DNA from: Dirofilaria immitis
Taxonomy: Eukaryota > Nematoda > Chromadorea > Rhabditida > Onchocercidae
Assembly: GCA_024305405.1 (NCBI GenBank)
Contig: JAKNDB010000075.1
Coordinates: forward strand, 682,001-746,000
Length of the DNA: 64,000 nucleotides
Direction of reading: 5' to 3'
Under the pieces are notes generated by a model. The model was not told where the DNA came from. It saw only the letters and a list, made by a program, of their open reading frames with translations, and did no database searches. Below, piece by piece: positions 25,148-40,390 of the stretch. How positions within the stretch are numbered: position 1 is the first letter of the stretch; each line of letters opens with the position of its first letter. The translations under genes were made by a program, and so were the position numbers.

Positions 25148-28100
25148 ATGCTTCGATCGCTAAATAAATGGCAAAAATTGGCTATGTCATCGCGAAACTT
25201 ATCAATCACTGCAAATAATTTGGAAAATTCACCGTCTGGCAGAGAATTATCACCGAGTACGATAGATGAAATCGGAATACCGTATGCTATTAAAGTAAGT
25301 TTTTTTTTCTGTTTTACATCCATCAAATTTTATTAGTAATACGATAGAGCAGAAGTTGATAAGATTGATAAAATTATGAGTTAATTCATTTTTCATTGCG
25401 AAGCAAAAATGACAAAAATAGCGTGCAATTGATAATTGAATTATTGGATACGATTTTTTTGTTTATTTATTTGTCAAAGTACTTTCGTTGCTTCGGGCAG
25501 TTATTGGCATAAATAATTTGACATCTGATTTTATATATTACTTTTTTTTCAAGAAAATGATAATTTTAGCGCAGTCCAACCGATTTGCTTCGTGCATTAG
25601 CCGATACAGTTGATATCGATCCGACAGCTCCACATTTTCTCTTATCGATGATCCATTGACGATTCCACAGATTCACAGCGCAATTTATATTTTGTTGCTA
25701 AGGTTCTGTTTTAGTTGATTTTCCTATATTTTAAATTTCAATGAAAGTGTACCATTTTTATTTTACCGTATTCCACAGAAATGAATTGATGTTTGAGGAA
25801 TTCGTTATCGTCGGGCAAATATGCAGTTCAGGTATACCATTTAGATGTTTTATTACCGAAATATTTTGTTTGTCGTTTGTTTATTTTTTATAGCAACAGA
25901 TGCACTATTAGATATATCAAAATTTAATGAATCATAGCAGTCTATCTTATCATATTATCAGTTGAAAGATTGATAAATGAAAATTAGTCTAAATATGTAA
26001 GTTAGGATATTTGCAGGAAATGGGACGTCGTGCAGCCCAACAACTTGCCCAAGAATGGCCAACGTTATTCATGTATGATACAGATATACCACGTATTCAA
26101 GCTTATCGACCACAAAAACCACCTGATCCTTCTGAGCTTGCACCTACTGTTGAAAATTTGCAAAAATTAATTGCAATGAAAGAAGTTGTCCGTGCAAATC
26201 AATTATATGATAAATTGACTACTGAGAATATAACAATACCTCGAGAAGTATTGGTCAGTTATCTCTTAATTAATTTTTAGGTTTTTAATTATTGGATTTT
26301 AATTATCGGATTTTCAAATAATTTACTTTATAAATATTGACTGTTAAAAAATAAATCGGTATTTTTTTCGATAGTTATCGATATTTTTTTTTAAAAATTA
26401 GGCATAATTCGATGGTTAACAGTTAATTGATTTAAGGCTATTTCAGTGTGTAGTTATGCTTACTTAACGTATATTATTACATTGAAAAGATGATTAAACG
26501 GTATTGTTGATTTAAAATTATTTAACTGTAGATGAAAAAAGTCATAAAAAGTCCACAGAAGTGTTTAAAACCGTCTTTTAGATTTCTCTTTTCTATTTTT
26601 ATGCTTTTGAAAGTTCTAAATTATTTAAGATAGATTTATTTCGTTTGTTGGTTTACTATAACAGTAAATCAATCCCAACAGCTGAAATACCGTGGCATGG
26701 ATGGCGAAATTATGGTTGTCAAATGGAACAAGAACCAGAAGTGTGGGATAGTGTAAGTTTTGTAAAAATTTTGTTAAAATTTGATGAAATATGAAAAAGG
26801 GCTCGTTATTTTAAAAATCAAGATATTGTCTTTTAGTTAAATAATGAATATTATGTATTGCATTTGTCATTTTAATACTATTGACATTTATGTCATTAAC
26901 TTCGTTTATTTGATTTGTTATGAACTCTTATTTTTCCACTTTTAGTTGTTCAAAAACTCAATCACTTATTGAAAGTAATAGCTGTTAATCTGTTTTTGAA
27001 GTAAAACGGAACTTATGTTCTGGGAGAAAATTTGCTGCTTTCTGATTAATTTAGTTGGATATTTTGAGTTATTGAAACTTCATTAAATTAAATGGAAATA
27101 TATATCAATAATATATAGTGAGTCTATTTCAAACGATTGGTAGTCTATCACATTTGTAAGAGAAATAAACATTCTAGCCATTATTAAAAAATATATTGAA
27201 ATAACTGAATTATCTTAGTGATCGAGACACAAAATTCTTTAATACTATTACTGCACATTCTTTAAACTTAACTTACGATTTTATGAATTTTTCATAGAAG
27301 AAAAAAATAACCATTCCAAGGAAAATCAAAAAGCTAAATAAACCAAAAGACATTAAAAAATGAACAACAAAAAAGGCCTAAAAAGCAAAAAAATAGAAAT
27401 TGAAAAAATTCCTTAATTAATTAGAAATTTTGAAATTAAACTATACTAGCAAAAAAACTAAAAATAAAACAACAATATATGTCACGATTTAATTAATAAT
27501 TAATCTTGTCAGGGAGGTGCAGCTGATCTTTTATTCGAAGAGCTTGAGAAAGACGAAGAAATTTACTCTATAATGATTGCTGGATTGTGTAAATATTCTA
27601 ATGCTGAATGTACTACACGTGTGCTGAAGCTTTATAAGGTATGAGCTTCCAATTACTTTATAGGTTTTCGGTTTTCCTAATGATTATATTTGGATTTTTA
27701 AAACTTTAATATTTAAGGAAATGCGTGCGAAAGATTTTGTTCCAACTGTTGAAGCATATTATGGTTTGATTACAATTTCGAGGACTTGGCAAGAAGCGAT
27801 GTTTTATTTGAAAGATATGGCACAGAAGAGTGTTAAACCGAATATTCGGATTTTTAATGGTTTAATCGAAAAATGTATCTCAGTGGTGAGCGAAATCGTT
27901 TTATATTACGAATTTTTTTCTTTGTAATAATCTAATTTGGTCCAATTGATCATACTGTATTCTTTATCCATTTATATGGTATGGTTTTTAATTAGATTAT
28001 TTTGTCAATGCTTCCACATTTTTATTTCGCATTTCGATTATTAAATATTTTAAAGGAAGAATTTGCAGCAACCTCGAGATCACTTCAGTACAGCAGTTAA

Positions 28101-30227
28101 AATACTGAATGAAGCAGCAGCCGTAGGATGTAAGCCAAGTTTACGTACGTACTCATTAATGATGAAAAGTTGTTTAAATCAGAATGCGAACAAGGTAGAG
28201 TGCTATTAAATTGGTATTTTTAAATGGAAATATTTATTATTTAAAATTTTTCTCTGATCTGACGCGTTCCTCAATTTTGAAAGATTTTTAGTGATTGTTT
28301 TTTTGCAGTCTGTCTCCTTAGCGCATCTATTACACATTGTGACAGAACTTGAACGGAAAGAAGCAATTGAAATGTTGGAAAAAGGCGATGAAGAATTTTT
28401 CACTAGTGCAATGGATTTTGCATACCAATCAAGAAATATCGCGATCGCGGAGAGAATATTAAATCTTTATCGTGCACCAAACAATCATGTTCGTTTACCT
28501 GCTTTTCTAGGAGAAGCGGAGTATGTTTTATTCACTTCTTCATCCATTTCGAATCTTTTTTTTCATTTAATGAAATAATTAACTTTTTAATCCTTAATTA
28601 CTTCATTTTTGACATAGTATGTGCAGCGATAGCAGACTGCAGTTGATAAAAATAACCTGCCAATATCTTTGATTAAGTATTTGGATAATATTCATAGAGA
28701 GAACTGTTATTAAGTTATGCTGGAAGTCAGACAACTGGTTGCATTTTCCAGATTGAATTTCATTTCATTTTTTTTTCAAGATTTTATGGATCGTATTTAC
28801 GCATTGTCATTAATCAGTTATCTCTGCGAGAGGTTGAAAAACATTATATGTCACTGGTTCCAAGAGCTGTTCCATTGTCCAGTAATTTGGCTATGATTAT
28901 GCTTCGAAGATTACAGGTTTACGCAATAATTTTAACTACAACTAAGCAAATTTTTCAGTTTTATCAGTTTACTAAATTTTTTCTTAACAGTCATTCAATT
29001 TCCAAAATTTGAAAAAATTTATAGTAAAAATTTTTTCGTTTTTACATACGATATGCAACAAATCAATGAAATTGTATTCAGGCTGAAAAGAGTGTACCAT
29101 GGTTATTTTCTCGCCGATTGATTGAAGATTTTATTACGAGTCGACATATTATGCGTTCTTATTTAAATCATCAGTTACGTTCTTATCTACTTAATATGGA
29201 TTTAAAGGTCTTTACTTTTTTCATTTTATACTTGTTCCATCTGATTGATGGATTGTTCTTAGTGATTCTATAGCTTGTTATGTAGTTGATTTCGCTAGGA
29301 TTTCTTTGAACTAAAACTAATGACTAAATAATCCTAGAAATTTCAATCTTTCTGAAATTTGTTACTTATTGATTTCAGAAAAAATTGTACATTTCAATTT
29401 TCAGCTTTAGGATTTTGCAAGGATATATGTTACGATAACAGATATTATTTGTGATCTGTTTGTTTTGTGTTTTTCAGAAGATGACCGTGGAACAGAAAGA
29501 AGAGCTTCTCGATTTAGTTATCAAAATTGTGGATATTTTTGTGGAAATAAGTCGGTTTTCAGAATTGAAGCACTTGCAGAAGATTCAAAAGAAGTTGGAA
29601 TCTGATTTTGTAAGTTGTCTTTTAAGGCGGAAAAAGGATGATTTAAATTTTAATTCCAGCTTTGGGAATGAAGTGTTAATTTGTATTGATATTGTTTATT
29701 GGCATTTAATTCTGCTAGCTATCAGAATGCGAGTATGATACATTATGCATAATTAATGTTGAAGATTTTTCATCTAGTATATTTATTTATAACAGATAGC
29801 AGAGATGTCGTTAATGATGATAAAACTGGATCAAAAAGAACGTGGGTGGAAATTCTTATCTTTATTGCTAGATGAAGAAGCGAAGCAAGGTGAAACTGCT
29901 ACAATTAGCAATGAAAGTATGTGATTTGCTGTTTATTTTTAAAGATTCATTGATTCATTGTGTCGAATAAAATTGATTCAAGATTACAAAATTTGCTTAT
30001 TTTACTGGTTTTGATGAAAACTTTTTATTTCAGGATCTCCAAATTATGAAACTTTGGATTTATTGATGCAGGAAGCATTGAATGAAGGCAATTGGTATAA
30101 TGCAAGCTGCTGTTTGCAAATTATGGCATTATATTCATTGTCAAAGAATTTGAAATCGGAAGTGGACCGTATTATTAAACATTGCAAATTAACATCAATA
30201 CAAAAAAGTTTTAGAAAACTTTGCTGA
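25148..30227 (+). CDS. PTCD3: mitochondrial small-subunit ribosomal protein mS39 (PTCD3), 13 exons
   Basis: Pentatricopeptide-repeat protein of the mitoribosome small subunit, needed for mitochondrial translation. Exons: 25148-25294, 25570-25702, 26017-26253, 26630-26752, 27513-27638, 27718-27885, 28069-28194, 28309-28520, 28781-28916, 29082-29207, 29478-29609, 29796-29916, 30034-30227; all have GT-AG ends and compatible phases. About 660 residues, against 689 in human. The N-terminus (MLRSLNKWQKLAMSSRNLS) is a basic presequence. Family matches include IDDPLTIP, YFVAKEMG (human FLLAKKSG), EWPTLF, and PPR helices such as YSIMIAGLCKY, VPTVEAYYGLI and VKPNIRIFNGLI. Exon 2 needs one extra base at two places (near 25647 and 25671) to stay in frame; the other exons are intact, so sequence error is likelier than a dead gene. 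The gene is head-to-head with the NOPCHAP1-like gene. Confidence 0.88.
25570..25702 (+). other. PTCD3: PTCD3 exon 2 with two apparent single-base deletions
   Basis: The exon is 133 nt, where 135 would keep the phase. Reading starts RSPTDLLRALADTVDIDPTAPHF, cited here in part as LLRALADTVDIDPTAPHF. It then must shift by one base in the TTTT run to read SLIDDPLTIP, and again after CCACAGAT to read SQRNLYFVAK before the donor AAG|GTTCTG. The unshifted frame meets TGA at about 25657-25659. Both shifts have the same sign and lie in short T runs. Confidence 0.75.
25779..25937 (+). other. unassigned pair of spliceable exons inside PTCD3 intron 2
   Basis: CCACAG|exon(25779-25831)|GTATAC ... TTTTTTATAG|exon(25894-25937) reads in one frame as NELMFEEFVIVGQICSS then ATDALLDISKFNES and a stop. 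The phases of the two pieces agree across the intron. They cannot extend the normal PTCD3 reading, which goes from FVAK directly to EMGRRAA at 26017. They may be an alternative terminal path of PTCD3, a relic, or chance. Confidence 0.3.
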
Positions 30228-33629
<3,402 letters not shown>

Positions 33630-33785
33630 ATGATTGTTCAACCGCCTCGTTGCAGCACATCTTTCTTTAACAATGCTTTACGATACTCAAAAATCTTCTT
33701 CTTCTATGCAGGAATCGAGCTCTTTGTTATCATTGTAGGAACGTGGGAAATGGCGATCGTTTTGAAGCTGATTGACAATGGATAG
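33630..33785 (+). CDS. possible 51-residue single-pass membrane microprotein
   Basis: ATG at 33630 opens a 51-codon frame ending TAG. The N-terminal part is polar (MIVQPPRCSTSFFNNALRYSK), followed by a hydrophobic segment of about 24 residues (FFFYAGIELFVIIVGTWEMA), then VLKLIDNG. Codons are GC-richer than the flanks. It resembles in layout the small inner-membrane or ER subunits, but I recognise no specific family. No clear acceptor lies directly upstream. It could also be a last exon, or chance. A perfect 18-bp inverted repeat follows 130 bp downstream. Confidence 0.28.
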   Translation: MIVQPPRCSTSFFNNALRYSKIFFFYAGIELFVIIVGTWEMAIVLKLIDNG

Positions 33786-33917
33786 ATAATTTTAATTTAC
33801 ATTTTCCTTATACAGCAAATACGCAAGTACAAATATACTTCGAGATTAAATCCAAGACAAGGGAATTACTAATTCGGTGGCTCTCTTTGCAATTCCAACA
33901 ACGCAAAATATTTGTTT

Positions 33918-33956
33918 CTGCTAAAATTAAAAAGTTTCACTTTTTAATTTTAGCAG
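33918..33956. repeat. perfect 18-bp inverted repeat, 3-nt loop
   Basis: CTGCTAAAATTAAAAAGT, loop TTC, then its exact reverse complement. It is a strong hairpin; no gene terminates right beside it except the doubtful ORF ending at 33785. Confidence 0.9.
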
Positions 33957-36900
33957 TTTGATATAATTATACATATTCACTTGATATAATTTGCACATAT
34001 TAAATTGGAAAAAATATTTTTAAAAAAAAAAAAAAAACATAAAATGTCAACAATTTTCAACTTCCATGAAATTTCAATTTCGAATGAAAGAAAAAATCTA
34101 ATAAAACGAAAATTAATTGAAAACGAAGAAAAAATTTTGTCCGTCTAATTTTTTGGAATCACTTTTAAATATATATATATATATATGTATAATGGAAATC
34201 AAAAATATTTTTTTTTTTTTTTGAAACTCCAAAGAATTTATGATTTTGGATTGTAAGAGCTTTTTTTTTTTTTTGATTAAGTTTTACATTTTTGCAGTTT
34301 TAAAATTAAAACCATTCAAATAAATCAATAATTGTACGTAAATTCTAAAGCATTAGCTTTTTTCAATTAGAGAAATTTTAACTACATCAATTATTTCAAA
34401 CCATCTGTCGTGCTTTTTTTTTTTTTTTTAGCTTAAGAAAAATTAAAGCTTTATTCTCGCATCTTTTTAACCACTGTAGCGCTCCAAATTACGACGATCT
34501 CGAAGAGAATCATAATCTCGAAAAGATCATGCTCTTAGCAATATCGTTTTACCAATAATTTCATCTTATTGTAATAGTATCTTCATTGCTTTTATCCAGT
34601 AAATTTCACTCTCATATATCAAAAAATGTTGAAGAATTCTATGGTTGGCAAGGAATTTTTTTTTCTTTCCGAGAAAGAATCTCGATAAATTCCAATTAGA
34701 TTGATTATTACAATAGTAATTCATGTTGAACGATTGAGCTTGGGCAAGATGAAAAGTGAATTCCTAATAAGTTCATTTTGAATAACTTAAAAATTTTCCT
34801 AATTTCTTTGTTTTCAGAAGAGGGAAATTTATCATTTATGAAATGATAGAATTTTGCGTTCTTGCCTTCTCAACAGATTCATTATCATTTTTTTTTTTTT
34901 CAAATTTACTTTTTTCAAAATCTTTTTTACCATCATCCATTATGTTATTATTGCTCCAAATCGCATGGAAATGAAAAATAACAATAAAAACAAAAATTTG
35001 GTGAAAAAAATTTTTACTAGTAAATTTAATGATACTTCGAATTTTTTTATTTACAAACTATGATTTAACCTTTATCATAGAGTGCAAAAAAAAAACATTA
35101 ATTAAAATGGTATTAAAATAAAATAGTAAATTATATATTTGTAAAGTTTAGTTATTAAATTGAAATTATCCAAAGAGTAGGAATAAAATAAATATTTAAA
35201 CAGCTAGCATTATGATAATGATGTAGGCTATGTTGATATTATTTGTACATTGCTCATTTAGAGGATTAATTGTTGTACTGATGTTTATTTCTAATTGATA
35301 AGTAATCATTAAGTTGAAATTTTAATGAAAGTTTTACTTAAGTATTAATGATTTGCTACTCTTTTTTTTTCTTATTCCGATCTTTTCCATTAACGATTTT
35401 TAAAAATGTTGAATGTATAATCATTTCTTAAATTCCTCTAAAATTTGTCCCGTTTTTTTTTTTTTTTTTGTAATTTGTCGAAGAAATGTCATTTACTTAT
35501 TTGCGATCATTATGTCAATCCATTTCACGACGATATTTTCTCTTTCAAATTTTTAGTTTACTTTTGTTACATAACGAAATATTACAATGTGTTAATGAAC
35601 TTTTTTTTTCCACTCAAAATTTCATTGATAGTTTAAATAAAAATCGATCAAATAAATTTTTCAAATTTACTAACTTAAAAATTTAACGCCGAAAAAAATT
35701 CAAATGAAATAGATGCAATAAATTAAAAACATTAGCATAAAGTTCAATATTCCGAATTATAAATAAGTTTTCCTCAATATATATATATAAATATCTCCTT
35801 TTTAAAAAGCAATCAGATTTAGTCTAGTATATATGAATGAATCTCGAATTTGATTTGAAAAATTGAAATGAAAAAAGTTTTTCCTATTAATAAAATTTAA
35901 TCTAAAACTTTTATCATTTCTTTCCTTTTCCCACTTATATCCTGCTTGCTCATATATCAATCAATCATTAACTAAGCAATCAGTCAGTCATCAAATATTT
36001 TTATTTTTTTAAAAATATATTTCCTTTCTCCTGTAATTAGAAGAAATTATGGTTTTTTTTTTTTTTTATTAACGTTTAAAAAGTTTAATCGTTATTCTCT
36101 TCGCAATTGTTATTTTAATTGTTAATGCCAATATTATTTATATATTTCCTATTTTTTTGTTAACTTTTTTGAAATTTCCAATCATTTCTCTCAAAAGTTA
36201 TGATAAGCGTATTTTTAGTAAAATATTTGATCAGAATATTGCTAAATGAATTATTGTTTGGAATTTTTCGTTTTCTATTGTCATGAAGATTTTACTCTTC
36301 ATCTCGAGTCATTGGAATGATAATTATGATTAATTAATATCGAGTATGATATTCGATAATTTATTTAATATTTAAGACTACTCAATATATGCCAATTTTT
36401 TTGTTAGCTATTTAAGGCATGGAATTAAAAATGAAAAATTGATCATCTAATCAAATCTTCCAAGATAACAGGAAATGATAATTAGCAAAATATTCTGTTA
36501 TGGAATATAAATTAAGGAAAAGTTGTCAATAATTATGTTATTAAACAAGTATTTTATTTTCAAACAAAGTGCACAAAATCCTTATCATTATTTTATCAAT
36601 GTAGTATAGACCTAGCAAAAGGAAGATAAAATTTGTTTTATGATAAGAAATAGCTGAAATAAAAATATTTCCAATGATATTAATATTTAATAAAGGAAAT
36701 ACATAACAGTAATCATTGATTATCAATTTCTACTGATTCTATCTTGTAATTATTGATTTTATCTGATATGTACATAGATTAGTCACCTGTATATTTACTT
36801 CTACAATAATGAATTGTACGCATAGTAAATATGCGAATATACAAATCGAATCATTAATCAAAATTCATGATAACCGATTGTAATTACAATTTAACCTGAA

Positions 36901-37038
36901 ATATTTTAGGTTGGAAATTTTAGTTTAAGCCAAGCCTATATCTTTTATGAGCAAAAAAATTTCTTCGCTTTCTTGTAATACAAATAAAATTCATTGTTTA
37001 AATTTAAAACAAAATGTACGATATTTATGTTTTATTTA
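33957..37038. other. AT-rich intergenic DNA
   Basis: Homopolymer runs of T and A and short TA repeats (about 34170-34186, 35780-35792). No gene recognised. Confidence 0.6.
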
Positions 37039-37039
37039 G
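37038..37039 (+). promoter_or_regulatory. candidate spliced-leader acceptor of the phospholipase gene
   Basis: TTTTATTTAG ends at 37039, 26 bases before the ATG at 37066; no upstream coding exon is visible. Confidence 0.4.
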
Positions 37040-37065
37040 GTACTACGATATATATTTAAAGAGTT

Positions 37066-38514
37066 ATGTTTCGCATGCGTGCAATTTTATCCCTATTATT
37101 GCTTACCGTACATTGTTCATCGAAATCTGTGTATTACTGTGGTCCTAAGAATAGTACAGTATTCCGACTTATTTCTCAACTACTTACTTCACCATGCGAA
37201 CAACCTCGGAGTTAGTAAATGATTTAAATTGATTCAAATCAAATTCCTTTTCAAATCGATTCATTTAATTTGATTTCAATAATTTTTAGTGATGTATGAA
37301 TCAATGATGGTTAGAAATATTAAAAGCAAAGAGAAAACTTTTTTTTAACAAAATTTTTCATCTTTAAGTTTTAAATTATCATTAATTGTTTTTGGACACT
37401 AATTAGGAATAACCTGAAATGATGAATGTAAATAAAATATCGATAGCTTTTTTTTGTTATTTTAATTGAAGTGAAACAAATGTTTGCAATAAACTACCGA
37501 ATTTTTCACTGTTTCATCCTGAATTATCATTAGTGGTTTATTGAAAACTAATTAGGAATAACCTGAAATGATGAATGTAAATAAAATATTGAGAAATATA
37601 GCAACTTATGGGAAGGAATTTAGTTGAAAATTAACACCAACGAATGACTAATATAAACTTAAAGTACAAAAAAAAAAAAAGAATATACTTAAAGTATTTT
37701 TGTGGGGAAAAAAAAGGTGAAATGAGTAATATATTATTTGTTTCTACCTTTTTTTTCTCGACGAGAAGTTTCATTTCCAATTTGCTAATTTTGATTATAT
37801 TTTTCAGTAAATAATTGTTGCTTCGAACATGATCAATGTTATGATGATTGCAATACTGAACAGTTGGAATGTGATAGCTTTTTCTGCGATTGTTTAGCAA
37901 ATATTCAGACTAATTTTTTTGTAGGTCAGTTATAAATTTGTTCAACTATCAAATGACGAAGAAATTAAGTGACTAAAAAGTTAAGCCATAGGAATCACAT
38001 GCAACTACTTAGTAATCGATAATTTTTGATCGGTAATCCTTTAATTGATAATTTATAACAATCATTTGAATAGAACATTTTCTCTGAAAATTCTCTCATA
38101 AATTATGCATTAATTATGATGATAGTACATAGTTAAATCGATCAAAACTTATATTGATCGTTAATCGCGTTCTGTTATCTTTTAATAATTTTCAAATATA
38201 AATAAATAAGTTTAAATAATTCATTTTTATACAAAATATATTCGTCATATTCATCATTGCTTGATTATTATTTTAAATTAATCTGTAAATTTAAAAATTT
38301 ATTTGAATTAAATCTTAAAATAATTTTTAAAAAAATAAAACTTTTAATTGCCATCTTCATCTATTTGCAGCAAAATAGTCCAAGCATTACATTGCAATAT
38401 TTCGTATTTATTTGGAAAATTTTACAAATGCATTTCGTCGAAGGAATCATGATGTTGATAAATGAAGATAGTGATAATAACACCTGTTTAATACGAATAC
38501 CTGTGATATTTTAA
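37066..38514 (+). CDS. secreted phospholipase A2-like protein, 3 exons
   Basis: Exons 37066-37210, 37808-37920, 38371-38514, joined GT-AG in phases 1 and 0, give 133 residues. Residues 1-20 form a signal peptide (MFRMRAILSLLLLTVHCSS). The mature part starts with YYCGPKNSTVF, then SPCEQPRINNCCFEHDQCYD, DCNTEQLECDSFFCDCLANI. CCFEHDQCY is the PLA2 catalytic signature (CCxxHDxCY) with His and Asp present, and FCDCL is the second conserved Cys helix. The spacing resembles the short nematode secreted PLA2-like proteins rather than classical group I/II enzymes; the calcium-binding loop (YGCYCGxGG) is not visible as such. Exon 3 (..QMHFVEGIMMLINEDSD..) has a single Cys and is weakly conserved. Activity is inferred, not shown. 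A related exon lies 15 kb downstream. Confidence 0.72.
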
Positions 38515-38585
38515 CTGATATCAATTTTGAACGGACATTTTCCATATGTTTTCATTTATTTCTTTCTCATTTCAAAATCTCAGTA

Positions 38586-38614
38586 ATTTTTGATCGAGAT
38601 TCTCGATCAAAAAT
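38586..38614. repeat. 29-nt perfect palindrome
   Basis: ATTTTTGATCGAGA, a central T, then its exact reverse complement TCTCGATCAAAAAT. It is 72 bp after the phospholipase stop codon. Confidence 0.9.
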
Positions 38615-38708
38615 GATACCGCTCATAATTTTACACTACCATTCATAATTTTTTTCATAACAACGAAACAATCTGTTTCAATGACATTCTAACTAGAGAA
38701 GATGTGTT

Positions 38709-38773
38709 CAGTCATACTGATATTTTTAACTATCTTTTCTGATCAGTCATACTGATATTTTTAACTATCTTTT
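38709..38773. repeat. 35-bp direct duplication
   Basis: CAGTCATACTGATATTTTTA plus ACTATCTTTT occurs twice, 35 bp apart. Confidence 0.9.
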
Positions 38774-40089
38774 CCATAGTTTGTTAATGAATTCGATATT
38801 ATATGAAAAATTTAAATTTCGAATTTTATTATTAATTTTTTTCAAACTAAGTTATCGATTTTCCTGTAAAAGAATTATGCATATGATGATAATAATTCAA
38901 AAATGATTAAATATTCAATTGATCAAGCAATCAAATCTATTGTTCATTTTTCCGATCAGATTTGAACGATCATTTCGGTAGAATTCAAGTTCTTCACCGT
39001 TTTTTCTTTTCTATTTCTCATTATCTGTCATTATTAAAATTTATAGTATTATTGATTAATAATTAAATATTTAAATAATTATTGAATTATTGATGATTTT
39101 TATGTAAATATAAATAATACAATTAAAATTATTTGCTTGCATTTATTGTGCTAATTTTGTGCATTTCTTTTTGTTTATTTATGAAATATTTTTTAATAAT
39201 TTTTAAAATTTAATTTACTTTTTAATTTTTGTATTAAAAAAGAACAATTTGAATTTAATTTGCTAAATTTATTTTCATTGAGAAAATAATATAAATTAAT
39301 TAACTTTGCTTTTTTTTGAATTTATATTATAAAATTTTTATCACATTTTTTTCCATCAATTTGAATCATACATATATATATATGTATATTTATGTAATGA
39401 TAAATTTATTAACGATTTTTGTTATAATTCTTAATTTTTCAGAATTTTCATATTTTAATTTGTTTACAAAGTTTTTAATTCTTTTGCTAAAAATTTTTCT
39501 TTTCTATAGTACTAAAAATCATTGTTTTTACAGTACCAAAGATTTTTCTTTTTACAGTAATTTACAGTACTTACCGATTTTATTTTAACTTTTTTTTTCA
39601 TTTAAATACATTTGATTATTTTCAATTTATTTTAGAACAAAGACTAAATAAACTGTCATATTTCATAATTTTTGTTGTTTATTTCAATTCCAAGTTTCTC
39701 CTCTATCATTATCTTTTTAAATTTAATTATTTAATTTAAAATTTCATCAAATTTCTTTTTTTTCTTTTTGTTTTTAAATATTTCATGAAAATAAATAGTA
39801 CATTTATGTTTTTTTCTAATCTCTTTTTCTATTCTTGAAAATAAAAAAAAAAAAATTAGGTTAGAAGTTTATTTTTCTCGTCTAATTTTCTAAATTTCTA
39901 TTAATATCGATGAATGCGATCGATATCTGCTCAGTTGAGCTATCACTTGTGAGATAAATTTCTTCTGTCTCGAGATTACCAAAGTTGCATGAAGAGTGAG
40001 AAGGTTGAAAAGATCTCAATTAAGCATATAATAATTGTTATATTATGACCGATACTACTCCTGTTGTTGTTATCGTTGTTGTTATAGGG

Positions 40090-40390
40090 TCAATAAATAT
40101 GTCGCATATATATATGTTTATGTTGTCGCATATATATATATATATATATGTTTATGTATGTCGCATGTATAATGTACACGAATATGTCGCATATATATGT
40201 TTATGTTGTCGCATATATATATATGTTTATGTGTGTCACATGTATAATGTACACGAATATGTCGCATATATATATGTTTATGTTGTCGCATATATATATA
40301 TATATATATGTTTATGTATGTCGCATGTATAATGTACACGAATATGTCGCATATATATGTCGCATGCCATATATCTATATATATGTATGC
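40090..40390. repeat. complex GTCGCATATATATATGT repeat
   Basis: Repeats of GTCGCA followed by (TA)n and TGTTTATGT, alternating with a longer unit GTCGCATGTATAATGTACAC. A block of about 170 bp appears nearly twice. The overlapping Tyr/Ile/Met-rich ORFs on both strands come from the repeat. Confidence 0.9.

Larger units (their letters stand above)
38515..40089. other. AT-rich intergenic DNA
   Basis: Low complexity; no gene. It contains the palindrome and the 35-bp duplication listed separately. The 39316-39588 open frame is Phe/Ile/Leu/Lys-rich and looks like chance. Confidence 0.6.

Noticed and set aside
37631..37900. 89-codon minus-strand ORF
   Set aside because: It is the antisense shadow of phospholipase exon 2.
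40045..40339. Overlapping Tyr/Ile/Met-rich ORFs on both strands
   Set aside because: Produced by the GTCGCA(TA)n repeat.
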